Positions 8,694 through 18,278 of a DNA stretch of 64,000 nucleotides are shown here, one piece after another. Position 1 is the stretch's first letter. Every line of letters starts with the position of its first letter. The stretch lies in the NCBI RefSeq assembly GCF_018129965.1, contig NZ_JAFCKW010000013.1:1-64000 (forward strand). Direction: 5' to 3'. Under the pieces are notes generated by a model that did no database searches, was not told where the DNA came from, and saw only the letters and a list, made by a program, of their open reading frames with translations. Origin of the DNA: Bradyrhizobium diazoefficiens (lineage in GTDB: Bacteria; Pseudomonadota; Alphaproteobacteria; Rhizobiales; Xanthobacteraceae). Position numbers and translations under genes: made by a program.

Positions 8694-9938
8694 ATGGCCC
8701 AGTTGTTCCAAAGCATGTCCTCCGATCCGAGCGGCTTTCCGGTCGCACCTGGCGATATTCATGCTGCCGCCGAGACCATCCGCGGCGCCGTCGTCGAGAC
8801 GCCCTGCAGCTACAGCCGGACGCTGAGCAATATCTGCGGCTGCGACATCTGGCTGAAATTCGAGAACCTCCAGTTCACGTCGTCATTCAAGGAGCGCGGC
8901 GCGCTCAACCGCCTGACCGCATTGACGGCGGAGGAGCGTGCGCGCGGCGTCATCGCGATGTCGGCGGGCAACCATGCGCAGGGTGTTGCATATCATGCCA
9001 GGCGGCTCGGCATTCCCGCCACCATCGTGATGCCTGTGGGCACGCCGATGGTGAAGGTCGAGAACACCAGGCATCACGGCGCCGAGGTGGTGGTGACGGG
9101 CGCGACGCTGGAAGAGGCGGCCGCCTTCGCGCGCAGCCACGGCGAAGCTCGTGGCATGATCTTCGTCCATCCCTATGACGATCCGCTCGTCATCGCGGGG
9201 CAGGGCACTATCGGGCTGGAAATGCTCAAGGCGGTGCCGGAACTCGACATGCTGGTGGTCCCGATCGGTGGCGGCGGCCTGATCAGCGGCATCGCCATTG
9301 CCGCGAAATCGATCAAGCCGTCGCTGCGTATTCTGGGGGCCGAAGCCTGGCTCTATCCCTCGATGTACAACGCCATCCATGACAGCAATCTGCCGGCGCG
9401 CGGCGATACGCTCGCCGAAGGCATCGCCGTCAAATCACCCGGCAAGATCACCACCCAGATCATCCGGGGTCTCGTCGACGACATCGCGCTCGTCAACGAG
9501 ACCGAACTCGAGCGTGCCGTCGCGACCCTGATCTCGATCGAGAAAACCGTCGTGGAGGGCGCCGGCGCCGCCGGCCTCGCCGCGCTGATGTCCGATCCGT
9601 CTCGTTTCGCCGGCCAGAAGGTTGGCCTCGTCCTGAGCGGCGGCAACATCGACACACGGCTGATCGCCTCGGTGCTCACCCGCGAATTGGCCCGCGAGGG
9701 GCGGCTGACCCAGTTGTCGCTCGATATCCCGGACCGTCCGGGCCAACTGGCTGCGGTCGCATCACTGCTGGCGGAGGCCGGCGCCAACATCATCGAGGTC
9801 TCGCATCAGCGGACCTTCTCCGACCTTCCGGCCAAGGCGACTCTACTGCAACTCGTCATCGAGACCCGCGACAGCGCCCATCTCGACGAGGTGATGGCAC
9901 GGCTGAGCGCATCCGGACTGAGCGCGCGCTGCACCTGA
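8694..9938 (+). CDS. ilvA: Threonine ammonia-lyase (threonine dehydratase) with ACT domain
   Basis: A PLP enzyme that deaminates threonine to 2-oxobutanoate, the first step of isoleucine synthesis or of threonine catabolism. About 414 residues: the PLP lysine lies in SSFKERGALN near residue 58, the glycine-rich phosphate loop is PIGGGGLISG near 195, and a C-terminal ACT domain (LDIPDRPGQLAAVASLLAEA) begins near 340. One ACT domain fits the shorter form of the enzyme. The start is uncertain: ATGs at 8694 and 8715 are both possible and neither has a strong ribosome site; a TTG at 8652 is also open. Confidence 0.92.
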   Translation: MAQLFQSMSSDPSGFPVAPGDIHAAAETIRGAVVETPCSYSRTLSNICGCDIWLKFENLQFTSSFKERGALNRLTALTAEERARGVIAMSAGNHAQGVAYHARRLGIPATIVMPVGTPMVKVENTRHHGAEVVVTGATLEEAAAFARSHGEARGMIFVHPYDDPLVIAGQGTIGLEMLKAVPELDMLVVPIGGGGLISGIAIAAKSIKPSLRILGAEAWLYPSMYNAIHDSNLPARGDTLAEGIAVKSPGKITTQIIRGLVDDIALVNETELERAVATLISIEKTVVEGAGAAGLAALMSDPSRFAGQKVGLVLSGGNIDTRLIASVLTRELAREGRLTQLSLDIPDRPGQLAAVASLLAEAGANIIEVSHQRTFSDLPAKATLLQLVIETRDSAHLDEVMARLSASGLSARCT

Positions 9939-9970
9939 GTGGTGCCTCGAGACGCAGGCCGGGGAGATCG

Positions 9971-11521
9971 CTATTCAGGCAGGCCTGCGACACCGAGCGC
10001 CTCGCCGAGGGACGACGCAAGAGCGGGTGCGCAGTTAACGCCCGCGAACTGGCGGCCGTAGCGGAATGTCGGATGAAGCTCGATCACTCTTGCCGCCGCC
10101 ACTCTCGCTTCCTGCAACCGCCCGAGCTTGGCAAGCGAAGCAGCCAGTTGGACATAAGTGATGCTGTGGAGCGGATTGGCCTGAACCGAGCGGTAAGCGG
10201 CGCGGCAGGCCTCCTCGTATCGTCCGCGGTGAAAATGCGCCAAGGCCTGCGCGTCGAATGCGGCGAACGCCCACGGGTCGAACGGACTTAGCCGAATGCC
10301 TTTTTCGCTCCACTCGATGGCGCGGTCGGCATCTCCACCCCAACCGAGCAAGACGCTGCCGAGAATGTAGCTCAGAGCCGATGACGGGCTGATGGCGAGC
10401 GCGGCGTCGAGCGCGGTGAATGCCGCGCCATGATCGTGCCCGTCCATCCCGATCGAAAAGCCAGCGAGCGTGAGGGCTTGGGCGTCATCCTGTCCATGGG
10501 CAATGGCGGATCGGGCATGATGGATGGACGCCGCGCGATCTGATTCCTGGAGGCCGGCTCGCAGAAACAGGCAGTGATGGCACATCGCGGCATTGCCGTG
10601 GGCCAACGCGTAGGCAGGATCGAGCGCGATCGCACGTTCGAGCAGAACGAGCGCTTGTGTTACCTGCTCAGGCATGCCGGAGTCGACGTCGGGCTGAGCC
10701 CGCAAGACGAGGTCATAGGCATCCAGGCTGTCCGGCCGCTTGCGCTTGACCCGGTTGATCTCTGCGCGCCGCAGGCTGGGCGCAATGGCGCCGACGACCG
10801 AGAGGGCGAAGTCATCCTGCAGAGCAAAAATATCTTCGGACCTGCGGTCATAGCGTTCAGCCCACACATGCATGCCGGTTGATGCATCGATGAGTTGACC
10901 GGTGATGCGCACGCTTGCGCCAGTCTTGCGGAAGCTACCTTCCAGCACATAGCGTACGCCAAGCTCGCGACCGACGTGCGTCACCTCAACCGCACGCCCC
11001 TTGTATGCGAACGTCGAATTACGCGCGATAACGAATAGCCAGTTGATGCGCGAAAGCCGGGTGATGATGTCGTCGACCATCCCGTCGGCAAAGTAGTCAT
11101 GCTCCGCATCGCCGCTCAGATTCGCGAACGGCATCACTGCAATCGACGGCCTGTCGGGCAATGCCAGCGGTGGCAGTTGGGACGCGGTTGCCGTGCTGTC
11201 GGAATGGGTCGTGACGGTGGGACCGACATAACGATAGCCGCGACGCGGCAGGGTCTCTATCCAGTCCGTTTCTCCAGTCATGTCCACCAGGACGCGCCGC
11301 AGAGCGGCGATTTGAACGGTCAGATTGCTGTCTTCGACAGCCTGCGCAGGCCACGCGGCCTCGATCAAGGCGTCCTTTGAAACGGGGGCGCCGGCTCGCC
11401 TTACGAGCACGGTCAAAAGCGCGACGGCGCGCCGACCGAGCTGGCTTGGCTCGCTGCCGTGGAAAAGAATTCCTGCATCAGTATCGATGCGGAACGGACC
11501 AAATTTAAAGGACACGCCCAT
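9971..11521 (-). CDS. OmpR/CadC-type winged-helix regulator with TolB-like and TPR regions
   Basis: A one-component regulator of about 516 residues. Residues 1-95 form a Trans_reg_C winged helix (VLVRRAGAPVSKDALIEAAWP and a recognition helix around NLTVQIAALRRVL). Residues 125-250 resemble the COG5616 TolB-like domain (SIAVMPFANLSGD, then YVLEGSFRKTG), and the rest is TPR-like helical repeats. No transmembrane segment or cyclase domain is evident. The ATG at 11521 is taken. It is divergent from a small cupin gene 125 bp away, a plausible target (inference). Confidence 0.85.
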   Translation of the reverse strand: MGVSFKFGPFRIDTDAGILFHGSEPSQLGRRAVALLTVLVRRAGAPVSKDALIEAAWPAQAVEDSNLTVQIAALRRVLVDMTGETDWIETLPRRGYRYVGPTVTTHSDSTATASQLPPLALPDRPSIAVMPFANLSGDAEHDYFADGMVDDIITRLSRINWLFVIARNSTFAYKGRAVEVTHVGRELGVRYVLEGSFRKTGASVRITGQLIDASTGMHVWAERYDRRSEDIFALQDDFALSVVGAIAPSLRRAEINRVKRKRPDSLDAYDLVLRAQPDVDSGMPEQVTQALVLLERAIALDPAYALAHGNAAMCHHCLFLRAGLQESDRAASIHHARSAIAHGQDDAQALTLAGFSIGMDGHDHGAAFTALDAALAISPSSALSYILGSVLLGWGGDADRAIEWSEKGIRLSPFDPWAFAAFDAQALAHFHRGRYEEACRAAYRSVQANPLHSITYVQLAASLAKLGRLQEARVAAARVIELHPTFRYGRQFAGVNCAPALASSLGEALGVAGLPE

Positions 11522-11646
11522 AGCCAAGGAAGGCACATTTCGCAGGTTTTTTGCAATGTTTTCCGGGAAGCTTCACGACTTTTGGCCGGGACCTGATCAC
11601 CATCACGAGGTCAAAAAGCGAGCGCCGTAGAGCCAAGGAGCGTCAC

Positions 11647-12108
11647 ATGAGCGCCAAACCGGTCATCCGCATGCCTGACGACAGCAAGGGGATCCTGCTG
11701 CGAGGCGAGCCAATGGTATTCTTGGTGACCGGCGAAGACACCAGGCATACCAGCATGTTCGACTGGACGATCCCGGCAGGTTTTGCCACGGGCCGCCACG
11801 TTCATCGCGTACAGGAGGAGACTTTCTACATGCTGGAAGGCGCGTGCGAATGGCACGTCGCCCATGAAATCGTTCGTGCCACGCAGGGAACCTATCTCTT
11901 CATACCTCCCGGTGTTCCGCACAACATTACCAATGTCAGTGATAAGCCCGCCCGGGTGCTGATGACGGTTTCTCCGCCGGGGCACGAACACTATTTCGAA
12001 GAGTTGGCCAAGCTTACCGCGAGCGGACCGCCTGACGCGAAGGCCATCGGTGAATTGCGTGCCCGTTTCGATACCGATCAACTATCGGCGCTGACAACGA
12101 AAATCTGA
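11647..12108 (+). CDS. Cupin-domain protein
   Basis: A 153-residue single cupin. Motif 1 lies near residues 45-65 (ATGRHVHRVQEETFYMLEG, with H49, H51 and E55-E56 in the metal-binding pattern) and motif 2 near residues 88-100 (YLFIPPGVPHNITNV). Such proteins bind a divalent metal; the substrate cannot be read from the sequence. The ATG at 11647 has CAAGGAG about 8 bases upstream. Its neighbour and likely regulator is the divergent winged-helix/TPR gene. Confidence 0.85.
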   Translation: MSAKPVIRMPDDSKGILLRGEPMVFLVTGEDTRHTSMFDWTIPAGFATGRHVHRVQEETFYMLEGACEWHVAHEIVRATQGTYLFIPPGVPHNITNVSDKPARVLMTVSPPGHEHYFEELAKLTASGPPDAKAIGELRARFDTDQLSALTTKI

Positions 12109-12168
12109 AGTTCGCGTGCTGCAGGACGGCGCATCGGCTTCGAATTCGACCTGGCCGTGCGGGCGGTG

Positions 12169-13347
12169 CTATCGGGGCGGCAAATCAGACATGAGTTCGA
12201 TCAACCGGTCGATCTCGGCTTCCGTGTTGTAATAGTGCGGTGACGCGCGCACCAACGGTGGTAGCGCGCGGACTTCGGCATCGATACGTGTGCTCGCGGG
12301 ATCAGAAGCGCCGATGATGATCCCGGCGCCTGCGGCGTTTTTGACAATGCTGCCCGCGTCATGCCCATCCATCGTGAAGCTGACGATGGCGCCCGGGCGT
12401 CGACCGAGGTCGCGAATCGTGATGCCGCGAAGGGAGGCGAGGCCGCCGCGAAGACGGTCCGCAAGCAGGTGGCAGCGCTGCTCGATGGGAGCGATCCCGA
12501 TATCGAGCGCGTAATCGACGGCCGCGCCGAGTCCGAGACGGGCCGCGTAATTGTTCTCCCAGGTCTCGAAGCGACGTGCGTCATCGCGTAGACGGTATTG
12601 ATCGCGGGAGACCCAGGGTGCGGCAAAATGGTCGATCATCGGTGGCTCGAGCTGTTGCAGCAGTGCGCGGCGGACATAGAGGAAGCCTGTGCCGCGCGGG
12701 CCGCGCAGGAATTTGCGGCCGGTGGCCGACAGCATGTCACAGCCGATGGCTTCCACATCCACCGCCATCTGGCCGACCGCCTGACAGGCGTCGAGCAGAT
12801 AGGGAATGCCGTGCGCCCGAGCGATCTGGCCGACCGCCGCCGCCGGATTCACCAGCCCGCCATTGGTCGGAACCCAGGTGATGGCGATGAGCTTCACGCG
12901 CGCGTCGATCATGCGTTCGAGTGCCTCGATATCGAGCTCACCGCTGGCATCGCTCGGTACGACGTCGACGATCGCGCCCGTTCTTTTCGCAACCTGGAGA
13001 AACGCGACGTAGTTGGCAGCATATTCCGCCTCGGCGGTCAGGATGCGATCGCCTTGACGAAACGTAATCGCGTAGAAAGCCATCTGCCAGGCCACGGTCG
13101 CGTTTTCGACGAGCGCGATTTCATCGGGCGCTGCATTCAGCAGTCTTGCGACCGAGCCGTACACCGCGTCGAGCCGAACGGCTTCGCGGTCAGCGGCGGC
13201 GTAGCCTCCGATCTCGCTCTCCAGATCGATGTGCTGCTTCATCGCCGTCACGACAGGGGCCGGCATGAGAGCTGCGCCCGCATTATGCAGATAGGCAAGC
13301 CGGGAGGCGGCAGGCGTGTCGGCCCGGATTTTGTCGATGTCGATCAA
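12169..13347 (-). CDS. Aminotransferase class V-fold PLP enzyme (cysteine desulfurase-like)
   Basis: A PLP-dependent enzyme of about 392 residues. The YLHNAGAALMP opening corresponds to the NNAGASLMP start of the class V selenocysteine lyase/isopenicillin N epimerase group. The PLP lysine is the K in LSATGRKFLRGPRGTGFLYV near residue 220, and LLDACQAVGQ supplies the PLP-binding Asp. The TTG at 13347 is chosen because AGGTGGAGG sits about 8 bases upstream; the farther TTG at 13410 has no ribosome site. The true substrate is unknown. Confidence 0.85.
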   Translation of the reverse strand: MIDIDKIRADTPAASRLAYLHNAGAALMPAPVVTAMKQHIDLESEIGGYAAADREAVRLDAVYGSVARLLNAAPDEIALVENATVAWQMAFYAITFRQGDRILTAEAEYAANYVAFLQVAKRTGAIVDVVPSDASGELDIEALERMIDARVKLIAITWVPTNGGLVNPAAAVGQIARAHGIPYLLDACQAVGQMAVDVEAIGCDMLSATGRKFLRGPRGTGFLYVRRALLQQLEPPMIDHFAAPWVSRDQYRLRDDARRFETWENNYAARLGLGAAVDYALDIGIAPIEQRCHLLADRLRGGLASLRGITIRDLGRRPGAIVSFTMDGHDAGSIVKNAAGAGIIIGASDPASTRIDAEVRALPPLVRASPHYYNTEAEIDRLIELMSDLPPR

Positions 13348-13446
13348 GAGCGCGCCTCCACCTCTCGCAATGCTGCTGCTTGAACTAGGCGCAACATTGA
13401 ATGCTGGCAAGGCAGTGCGCGTCCTAAAACTTTGGCCGGCTTGGAT

Positions 13447-14037
13447 TCAGATGCAGAGCCCGAGCAGCTTGACGTGGCAGTTGCTCGATTTCGGCTTGCT
13501 CGCCGGCGCGGCCTCGCGTTTCACGGCAACCAGCGGCTCGGTGTCCTTCTTGCCCTTGCCCTTTTTCGGCTCGTAGTCGCCGGCGATCACCATCGCCCAA
13601 TAGGTGCGCTTGCCGCTGGCATTCTTGGCGTTTGCGATCCCAACGCGGGAGGCGTTGTGCAGCAGGAGGTTCTTGCGATGCCCGGACGAGTCGATCCACT
13701 GCCCGAGCGTCTTCTCGAAACTGTCGTAGCCATAGGCGATGTTCTCGGCGGCGCGGCCCGCGCCAGCCGGCGCGACACGCTTGTTGAACGGGCCGAGCGC
13801 GTCGTGGCTGAGGTCGTCCTTTGCCGCCATCGCGCGCGCTTGATCCATCGCGATGCGATCGAGCGTGGCGTCGCGGACGACGCGGGCTTCGCCATGCGTG
13901 AGGCGGAAACTTGAGATCAATTCAGCCGGAGATTCGGCCATCGCAGGCGCCGCCGCCAGCAGCACAAGGCCGGCGATCATCCCGCCAACCACACGATGTG
14001 TCGTGTCCCGAGTACCCATCATTTCGCCAAGCCGCAT
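13447..14037 (-). CDS. Exported CAP-domain (SCP/PR-1-like) protein
   Basis: A secreted or periplasmic protein of 196 residues. A signal peptide spans about residues 14-36 (GGMIAGLVLLAAAPAMA), followed by a CAP domain. Visible CAP elements include ALDQAR-type MDQARAMAAKDDLSHD, ENIAYGYDSFEKTLGQWIDSSGHRKNLL and the RVGIANAKN strand. The catalytic-like His in SGHR and in LSHD are kept. The tail is basic and ends in a Cys-containing HVKLLGLCI. Bacterial CAP proteins have few defined roles. Confidence 0.85.
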   Translation of the reverse strand: MRLGEMMGTRDTTHRVVGGMIAGLVLLAAAPAMAESPAELISSFRLTHGEARVVRDATLDRIAMDQARAMAAKDDLSHDALGPFNKRVAPAGAGRAAENIAYGYDSFEKTLGQWIDSSGHRKNLLLHNASRVGIANAKNASGKRTYWAMVIAGDYEPKKGKGKKDTEPLVAVKREAAPASKPKSSNCHVKLLGLCI

Positions 14038-14094
14038 GAAACCGACTGCTTCTCTATCGCCAATGTGGAGGCTTCGTGGCGCGGACCAGGGAAG

Positions 14095-15189
14095 CTAGCC
14101 CGCCGGCAGGTCCGCCTCGAAATTGAAGCGGTCGCGCAGGTTCTTGCGCTGCTCCAGGATGTCCTTGAGGAACGCGCGGTCCTGATCGTTCCTCATCATC
14201 GGCTCGATCAGGTCGAGCTGATTCATGGCGACCAGTTGCAGAATCTCGGTGCGGGGCTTGCCGCTGCTGTCGCGCGGCAGCGCGTGCACGACCTGGATGT
14301 GTTCGGGGGGCTTCGGGCCCTTTGCGGCCGCGAGCTCGTCGCGGAGTTGACCTTCGAGCGTAGCCTGATCGCCTTCGACGAATGCGTAAAGCCCGACGCC
14401 GGAACGGCGGTCGGCGAAAGCGACGATGGCGGTGTCGCGCACGGCGGGATTCTTGCGGATCAGTGCCGCCAGCACCGGCGCGTCGTTGACGAGCCTGCGG
14501 CCGCCGCCCTCACGGTCGGTGAAATTGAACAGGCCGCGCGTGATTGCCCGGTAGACCTTCTTGCCGGTGGCGAGCCACAGGCTCGCGGCGAAGGATTTCT
14601 TCGCCAGGATCTTGCGCTCGCGCGGCGTCAGGGCTTCGGGCGCGTAGGAGCGCTTGTGCTTTAGCAGATGCCGAAGATCTTCATAGGCGAGGATGCGATA
14701 GATCCGGCCGCGCCGTTCGAAGCAGGCCGCGAGCTGGAAGTCGGTCACATAGGCGCGTCCGTCGCGGCCGACCAGCCAGTTCTGTTCCTTGGCAAGATCG
14801 TTGTGGCAGATGCCGGCACGGCGCAGCCGGCGCAGTGCCGCCTTGGCCGAGCGGAAATAGGCGAGGTCGCCATGCGGCTTGGCAAGATGCAGCGCGACGC
14901 CATCCACGAAGCCGCGCACGAGCGCGCGGCGGCCGGCCCACAGCAACTCGGGACCGACGTCCAGGCCCTTGGCCAGCTTCAATGCATATTTTTCACGCGC
15001 GAACAGATGGCGCGCCAGCAGGAACGACCACCACGGCACCTCGTCGAGCCGGCGCAGGACCGCGTCGACCTCGGCGCTCTCGCCGCGGAAGCGGCCGCGC
15101 TCGACGGTCGAGAACATGTCGCGCTTGAGCAGGACGCCCCCGGTCCAGCGCGCCGACAATGCCGCGGCGTCGTCTTTCGGGAGAGTCAT
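14095..15189 (-). CDS. Kinase-like domain fused to an ANL-superfamily (AMP-binding) C-terminal domain
   Basis: A 364-residue protein. Residues about 60-175 look like a lipopolysaccharide-kinase/RIO-type fold: GICHNDLAKEQNWLV (HND at 129-131, N137) replaces the HRD catalytic loop, and YVTDFQLA (149-154) replaces DFG. Residues about 240-325 read as the mobile C-terminal domain of acyl-CoA synthetases: NPAVRDTAIVAF, then ALPRDSSGKPRTEIL with K311 at the A10 catalytic lysine. No N-terminal AMP-binding domain is present. The ATG at 15189 lies 5 bp after the trmFO stop, so the two are co-transcribed. Function unknown. Confidence 0.75.
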   Translation of the reverse strand: MTLPKDDAAALSARWTGGVLLKRDMFSTVERGRFRGESAEVDAVLRRLDEVPWWSFLLARHLFAREKYALKLAKGLDVGPELLWAGRRALVRGFVDGVALHLAKPHGDLAYFRSAKAALRRLRRAGICHNDLAKEQNWLVGRDGRAYVTDFQLAACFERRGRIYRILAYEDLRHLLKHKRSYAPEALTPRERKILAKKSFAASLWLATGKKVYRAITRGLFNFTDREGGGRRLVNDAPVLAALIRKNPAVRDTAIVAFADRRSGVGLYAFVEGDQATLEGQLRDELAAAKGPKPPEHIQVVHALPRDSSGKPRTEILQLVAMNQLDLIEPMMRNDQDRAFLKDILEQRKNLRDRFNFEADLPAG

Positions 15190-15194
15190 GAGGC

Positions 15195-16622
15195 TCACGC
15201 TGCCGTGGCGATGCGCAGATGATCGGCGATCCAGCGATCGAGATCGGCGAGCGCCAGCGCGCTCATCGCCTGCTTCTTGGCCACCGTCTTCTCGTTGCCG
15301 CGCAGGCGCGTCCCGTCCGGCTTCTTCGTCGGAGCGCTCGCAAGCGGCGGGAACAGCCCGAAATTGATGTTCATCGGCTGAAATGAGCGCGTACCCGGCT
15401 CGATGGCCTCGATATGACCGCCCGTGATGTGGCCTAGCAGGGACCCCAATGCGGTCGTGCCAGGCGGGCTTGCCAGCGTCTCGCCGCGCGCATCGGCCGC
15501 TGCATAGAGACCCGCGATCAGACCGACGCTGGCCGATTCCACATAGCCCTCGCAGCCGGTCATCTGGCCGGCGAAGCGCAGCCGCGGCTGCGCGCGCAGG
15601 CGAAGCTGGCTGTCGAGCAGCTTGGGCGAGTTGAGGAAGGTGTTGCGATGCAGACCGCCGAGTCGGGCGAATTCGGCCTTCTCCAGCCCCGGAATGGTGC
15701 GAAAGATACGCTGCTGCTCGCCGTACTTCAGTTTGGTCTGGAAGCCGACGATGTTGTAGAGCGTGCCGAGCTTGTTGTCCTGGCGCAGTTGCACAATCGC
15801 GTAGGCTTTGGTGGTGGGATCGTGCGGATTGGTCAGGCCGACCGGCTTCATCGGGCCGTGGCGCAGCGTCTCGGGGCCGCGTTCCGCCATCACCTCGATC
15901 GGCAGGCAGCCGTCGAAATAGGGTGTGTTGGTCTCCCACTCCTTGAATTCGGTCTTCTCGCCCGCGATCAGCGCGGCGACGAAGCCGTCATACTGCTCCT
16001 TGGTCATGGGGCAGTTGATGTAGTCGGCGCCGGTGCCGCCGGGGCCGACCTTGTCGTAGCGCGACTGGAACCAGGCCACCGACATGTCGATGGATTCGCG
16101 GTGCACGATCGGTGCGATCGCGTCGAAAAAGGCGAGCGCGTTCTCGTCGGTCAACTCGCGGATGGCATCGGCGAGCGGCGCCGAGGTGAGGGGGCCGGTC
16201 GCGACGATGACATTGCTCCATTCGGCCGGCGGCAGTCCTGCGACCTCGCCACGGGAGATCTCGATGAGCGGATGATCGTGGAGGGCCTTCGTCACGGCCG
16301 CCGAGAAGCCGTCGCGATCGACCGCCAGCGCGCCGCCGGCGGGCACCTGATTGGCATCGGCCGCACGCATGATCAGCGAGCCTAGCCGGCGCATCTCGGC
16401 ATGGAGCAGGCCAACGGCGTTGTTGGCGGCATCGTCCGAGCGGAACGAATTGGAGCATACGAGCTCAGCGAGCCCGTCGGTGCGATGGGCTTCGGTCATG
16501 CGGCTCGGCCGCATCTCGTGGAGCACGACGGCCACGCCGGATTGAGCCACCTGCCAGGCGGCCTCGGATCCAGCGAGGCCGGCGCCGATCACGTGCACGA
16601 TGTTGGATTGGGGTCCTGTCAT
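15195..16622 (-). CDS. trmFO: Folate-dependent tRNA (uracil-5-)-methyltransferase TrmFO
   Basis: An FAD- and methylenetetrahydrofolate-dependent enzyme that forms m5U54 in the T loop of tRNA. Length is 475 residues. The N-terminal FAD-binding loop is [16 protein letters not shown], and the family segments [41 protein letters not shown] and [13 protein letters not shown] follow, with [16 protein letters not shown] near residue 345. The ATG at 16622 gives the usual N terminus. It is first in a two-gene unit with the kinase/ANL fusion gene. Confidence 0.96.
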   Translation of the reverse strand: MTGPQSNIVHVIGAGLAGSEAAWQVAQSGVAVVLHEMRPSRMTEAHRTDGLAELVCSNSFRSDDAANNAVGLLHAEMRRLGSLIMRAADANQVPAGGALAVDRDGFSAAVTKALHDHPLIEISRGEVAGLPPAEWSNVIVATGPLTSAPLADAIRELTDENALAFFDAIAPIVHRESIDMSVAWFQSRYDKVGPGGTGADYINCPMTKEQYDGFVAALIAGEKTEFKEWETNTPYFDGCLPIEVMAERGPETLRHGPMKPVGLTNPHDPTTKAYAIVQLRQDNKLGTLYNIVGFQTKLKYGEQQRIFRTIPGLEKAEFARLGGLHRNTFLNSPKLLDSQLRLRAQPRLRFAGQMTGCEGYVESASVGLIAGLYAAADARGETLASPPGTTALGSLLGHITGGHIEAIEPGTRSFQPMNINFGLFPPLASAPTKKPDGTRLRGNEKTVAKKQAMSALALADLDRWIADHLRIATAA

Positions 16623-16692
16623 GGGGCGGACAGGTAGCGCTTTTCGGCGGTCAGTGGAATCGCCGAGATCGAGTTTTCTGCCTCCGGATGCG

Positions 16693-16719
16693 ATAACGCC
16701 CGCACGAGGCGGGCGCTAT
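16693..16719 (-). terminator. Possible terminator of the DUF1127 gene
   Basis: A 7-bp GC stem (CGCCCGC at 16697-16703 and GCGGGCG at 16709-16715) extended by ATA/TAT lies 31 bp past the DUF1127 stop. The T-run on the minus strand is poor, so it is a weak call. Confidence 0.4.
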
Positions 16720-16749
16720 CGGTTCGTCCGGTTGAGGGGCTGAGCGAGT

Positions 16750-16902
16750 TCAGCCCTGATACTGGCCGGCGGCAACGCGCGGGATGTCCGACCGATCGAG
16801 GCCGATATCGGCCAGCTCGCGATCGCTGAGCTGGGACAGTTCGGCAACATTGCGCTGATAGTCCCGGAAAGCCTGGATCATGCGGATGAGCGAGAGCAGC
16901 AT
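16750..16902 (-). CDS. DUF1127 small protein (YjiS-like)
   Basis: A 50-residue basic protein with the DUF1127 pattern: a hydrophobic N terminus, then LSQLSDRELADIGLDRSDIPRVA. The ATG at 16902 is supported by AGGAG 9 bases upstream; a longer in-frame ATG at 17022 is unlikely. Members in alphaproteobacteria have been tied to small-RNA turnover and phosphate/carbon responses in some species (family knowledge). A promoter-like TTTCGC-17-TATATT is at 16957-16985. Confidence 0.85.
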   Translation of the reverse strand: MLLSLIRMIQAFRDYQRNVAELSQLSDRELADIGLDRSDIPRVAAGQYQG

Positions 16903-17323
16903 TGGTAGTCTCCTGTAGTTCGATTCAACCCTTGCCCGGGCGTCATCGTTGAAATGAATATAGATGAGCGTGGTGCAGTGCGAAAGTTCCGATGTTGCGA
17001 TGCAGCTAAGCGGAGAATGCATGGCGCCGGTAACGATCGATTAACTTGCGGGCAGGCCGGCCCAAAGGCTGGGCGAAAAGAAGTAAAAAATGCTCTAAAC
17101 ACCCGTGAATGCACGGAGTTATAACCTGGAGCATGGTTCCATTTGCGAACAGGTAGGGTCCACGCCCGCCGCTCGCAAGGCGTTCAGTCAGCGTCTAAAC
17201 CCAAGCCACGCATGCGCGAATCGCATGATTCGACAGTCGATAATATGAATATAAATTCATTCAATGATATGATTCTAACGTTGATGCGGCAGTGATTTGC
17301 CCGTCAGGGTGTTGCGCTTCTGC
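16903..17323. other. Intergenic gap (421 bp) with the DUF1127 promoter
   Basis: The left part holds the minus-strand promoter-like pair TTTCGC (16980-16985) and TATATT (16957-16962), 17 bp apart, upstream of the DUF1127 gene. The right part (17235-17280) is unusually AT-rich. No coding pattern or strong hairpin was seen. Confidence 0.5.
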
Positions 17324-18148
17324 CTAAGGAGCGCGTGCGAGCTGGGTCGCGAACGAGGCCACCGTCTTGGAATAGACTTCGCTCTTGTTCCACTGCTGGA
17401 GCACAGCAAAGTTCGGACTGCCCGGCTGCCAATCCTTGCCCTTTTGCCAACCGTAGCCGGCGAGATAATTGGCGGTGGAGGCGAGCACGTCGGGCGCGTT
17501 GTGCAGGAGGTCGCGCTTGCCATTGCCGTCGAAATCGACGGCATATTTGATCCAGGATGACGGCATGAACTGGGTCTGGCCGAGTTCGCCGGCCCAGGCG
17601 CCCTTCATGTCGGCGGGCGCCAGATCGCCGCGCTGGACGATGCGCAGCGCATCCAGGAGTTCCGCGCGAAACTGTTCTGAACGGCGGCAATCATAGGCCA
17701 GCGTCGCCAACGAGCGGATCGTCGCGAACTTGCCGGTGTTGACGCCGAAATCGGTCTCGAGGCCCCAGATCGCGACAAGCACCTCGCCCGGTACGCCGTA
17801 GGTCTGCTCGATGCGCGACAGCACCGAGCCGTATTGCTTCATCATGTTCGAACCGCGCGTCATACGCGGCGGGATCATGCGGCCGGAAAACTCCTCGAAG
17901 GTCTGGGTGAAGACTTTCTGCGAGCGATCGCGATTGAGCACCGCCTGGTCGAGCGTGATGCCGGCAAGCCCTGAGGCAATCGCCTGCTGGGAAATGCCTT
18001 TGGCTGCGGCGTCGGTTTTGAAATCCGCAAGCCAGGCGTCGAAATTGCCTGATCCGCAAGCGACAGCGGCGAGCACGGGCTGGGCGTAGAGGATGGATGC
18101 GGAAAGGGCGAAGGCTGCGAGAGCGAGACGAGAAATCGTCGGGGTCAT
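17324..18148 (-). CDS. Lytic murein transglycosylase (MltB/SLT_2 family)
   Basis: A periplasmic peptidoglycan lyase of 274 residues that cleaves the MurNAc-GlcNAc bond. A signal peptide occupies about residues 1-27 (ends QPVLA). The SLT_2 domain carries the catalytic Glu in IWGLETDFG near residue 118 and the family motifs GAWAGELGQTQFMPSSW and DGNGKRDLL. The C-terminal peptidoglycan-binding domain present in some relatives is absent. The ATG at 18148 gives a normal signal peptide; the open frame upstream is longer. Confidence 0.9.
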   Translation of the reverse strand: MTPTISRLALAAFALSASILYAQPVLAAVACGSGNFDAWLADFKTDAAAKGISQQAIASGLAGITLDQAVLNRDRSQKVFTQTFEEFSGRMIPPRMTRGSNMMKQYGSVLSRIEQTYGVPGEVLVAIWGLETDFGVNTGKFATIRSLATLAYDCRRSEQFRAELLDALRIVQRGDLAPADMKGAWAGELGQTQFMPSSWIKYAVDFDGNGKRDLLHNAPDVLASTANYLAGYGWQKGKDWQPGSPNFAVLQQWNKSEVYSKTVASFATQLARAP

Positions 18149-18278
18149 CAGATGAAATTGATTCCGTGAAGTGGTCTGGCCAGCGGCGGTAATCTCGATT
18201 GTAACCGCGGCCAAAGCAAGGCGTATGACAATGTCAGACCCTGCCCGGAGCCTGGCAGGGTCTGAGGTCACGTAATCG

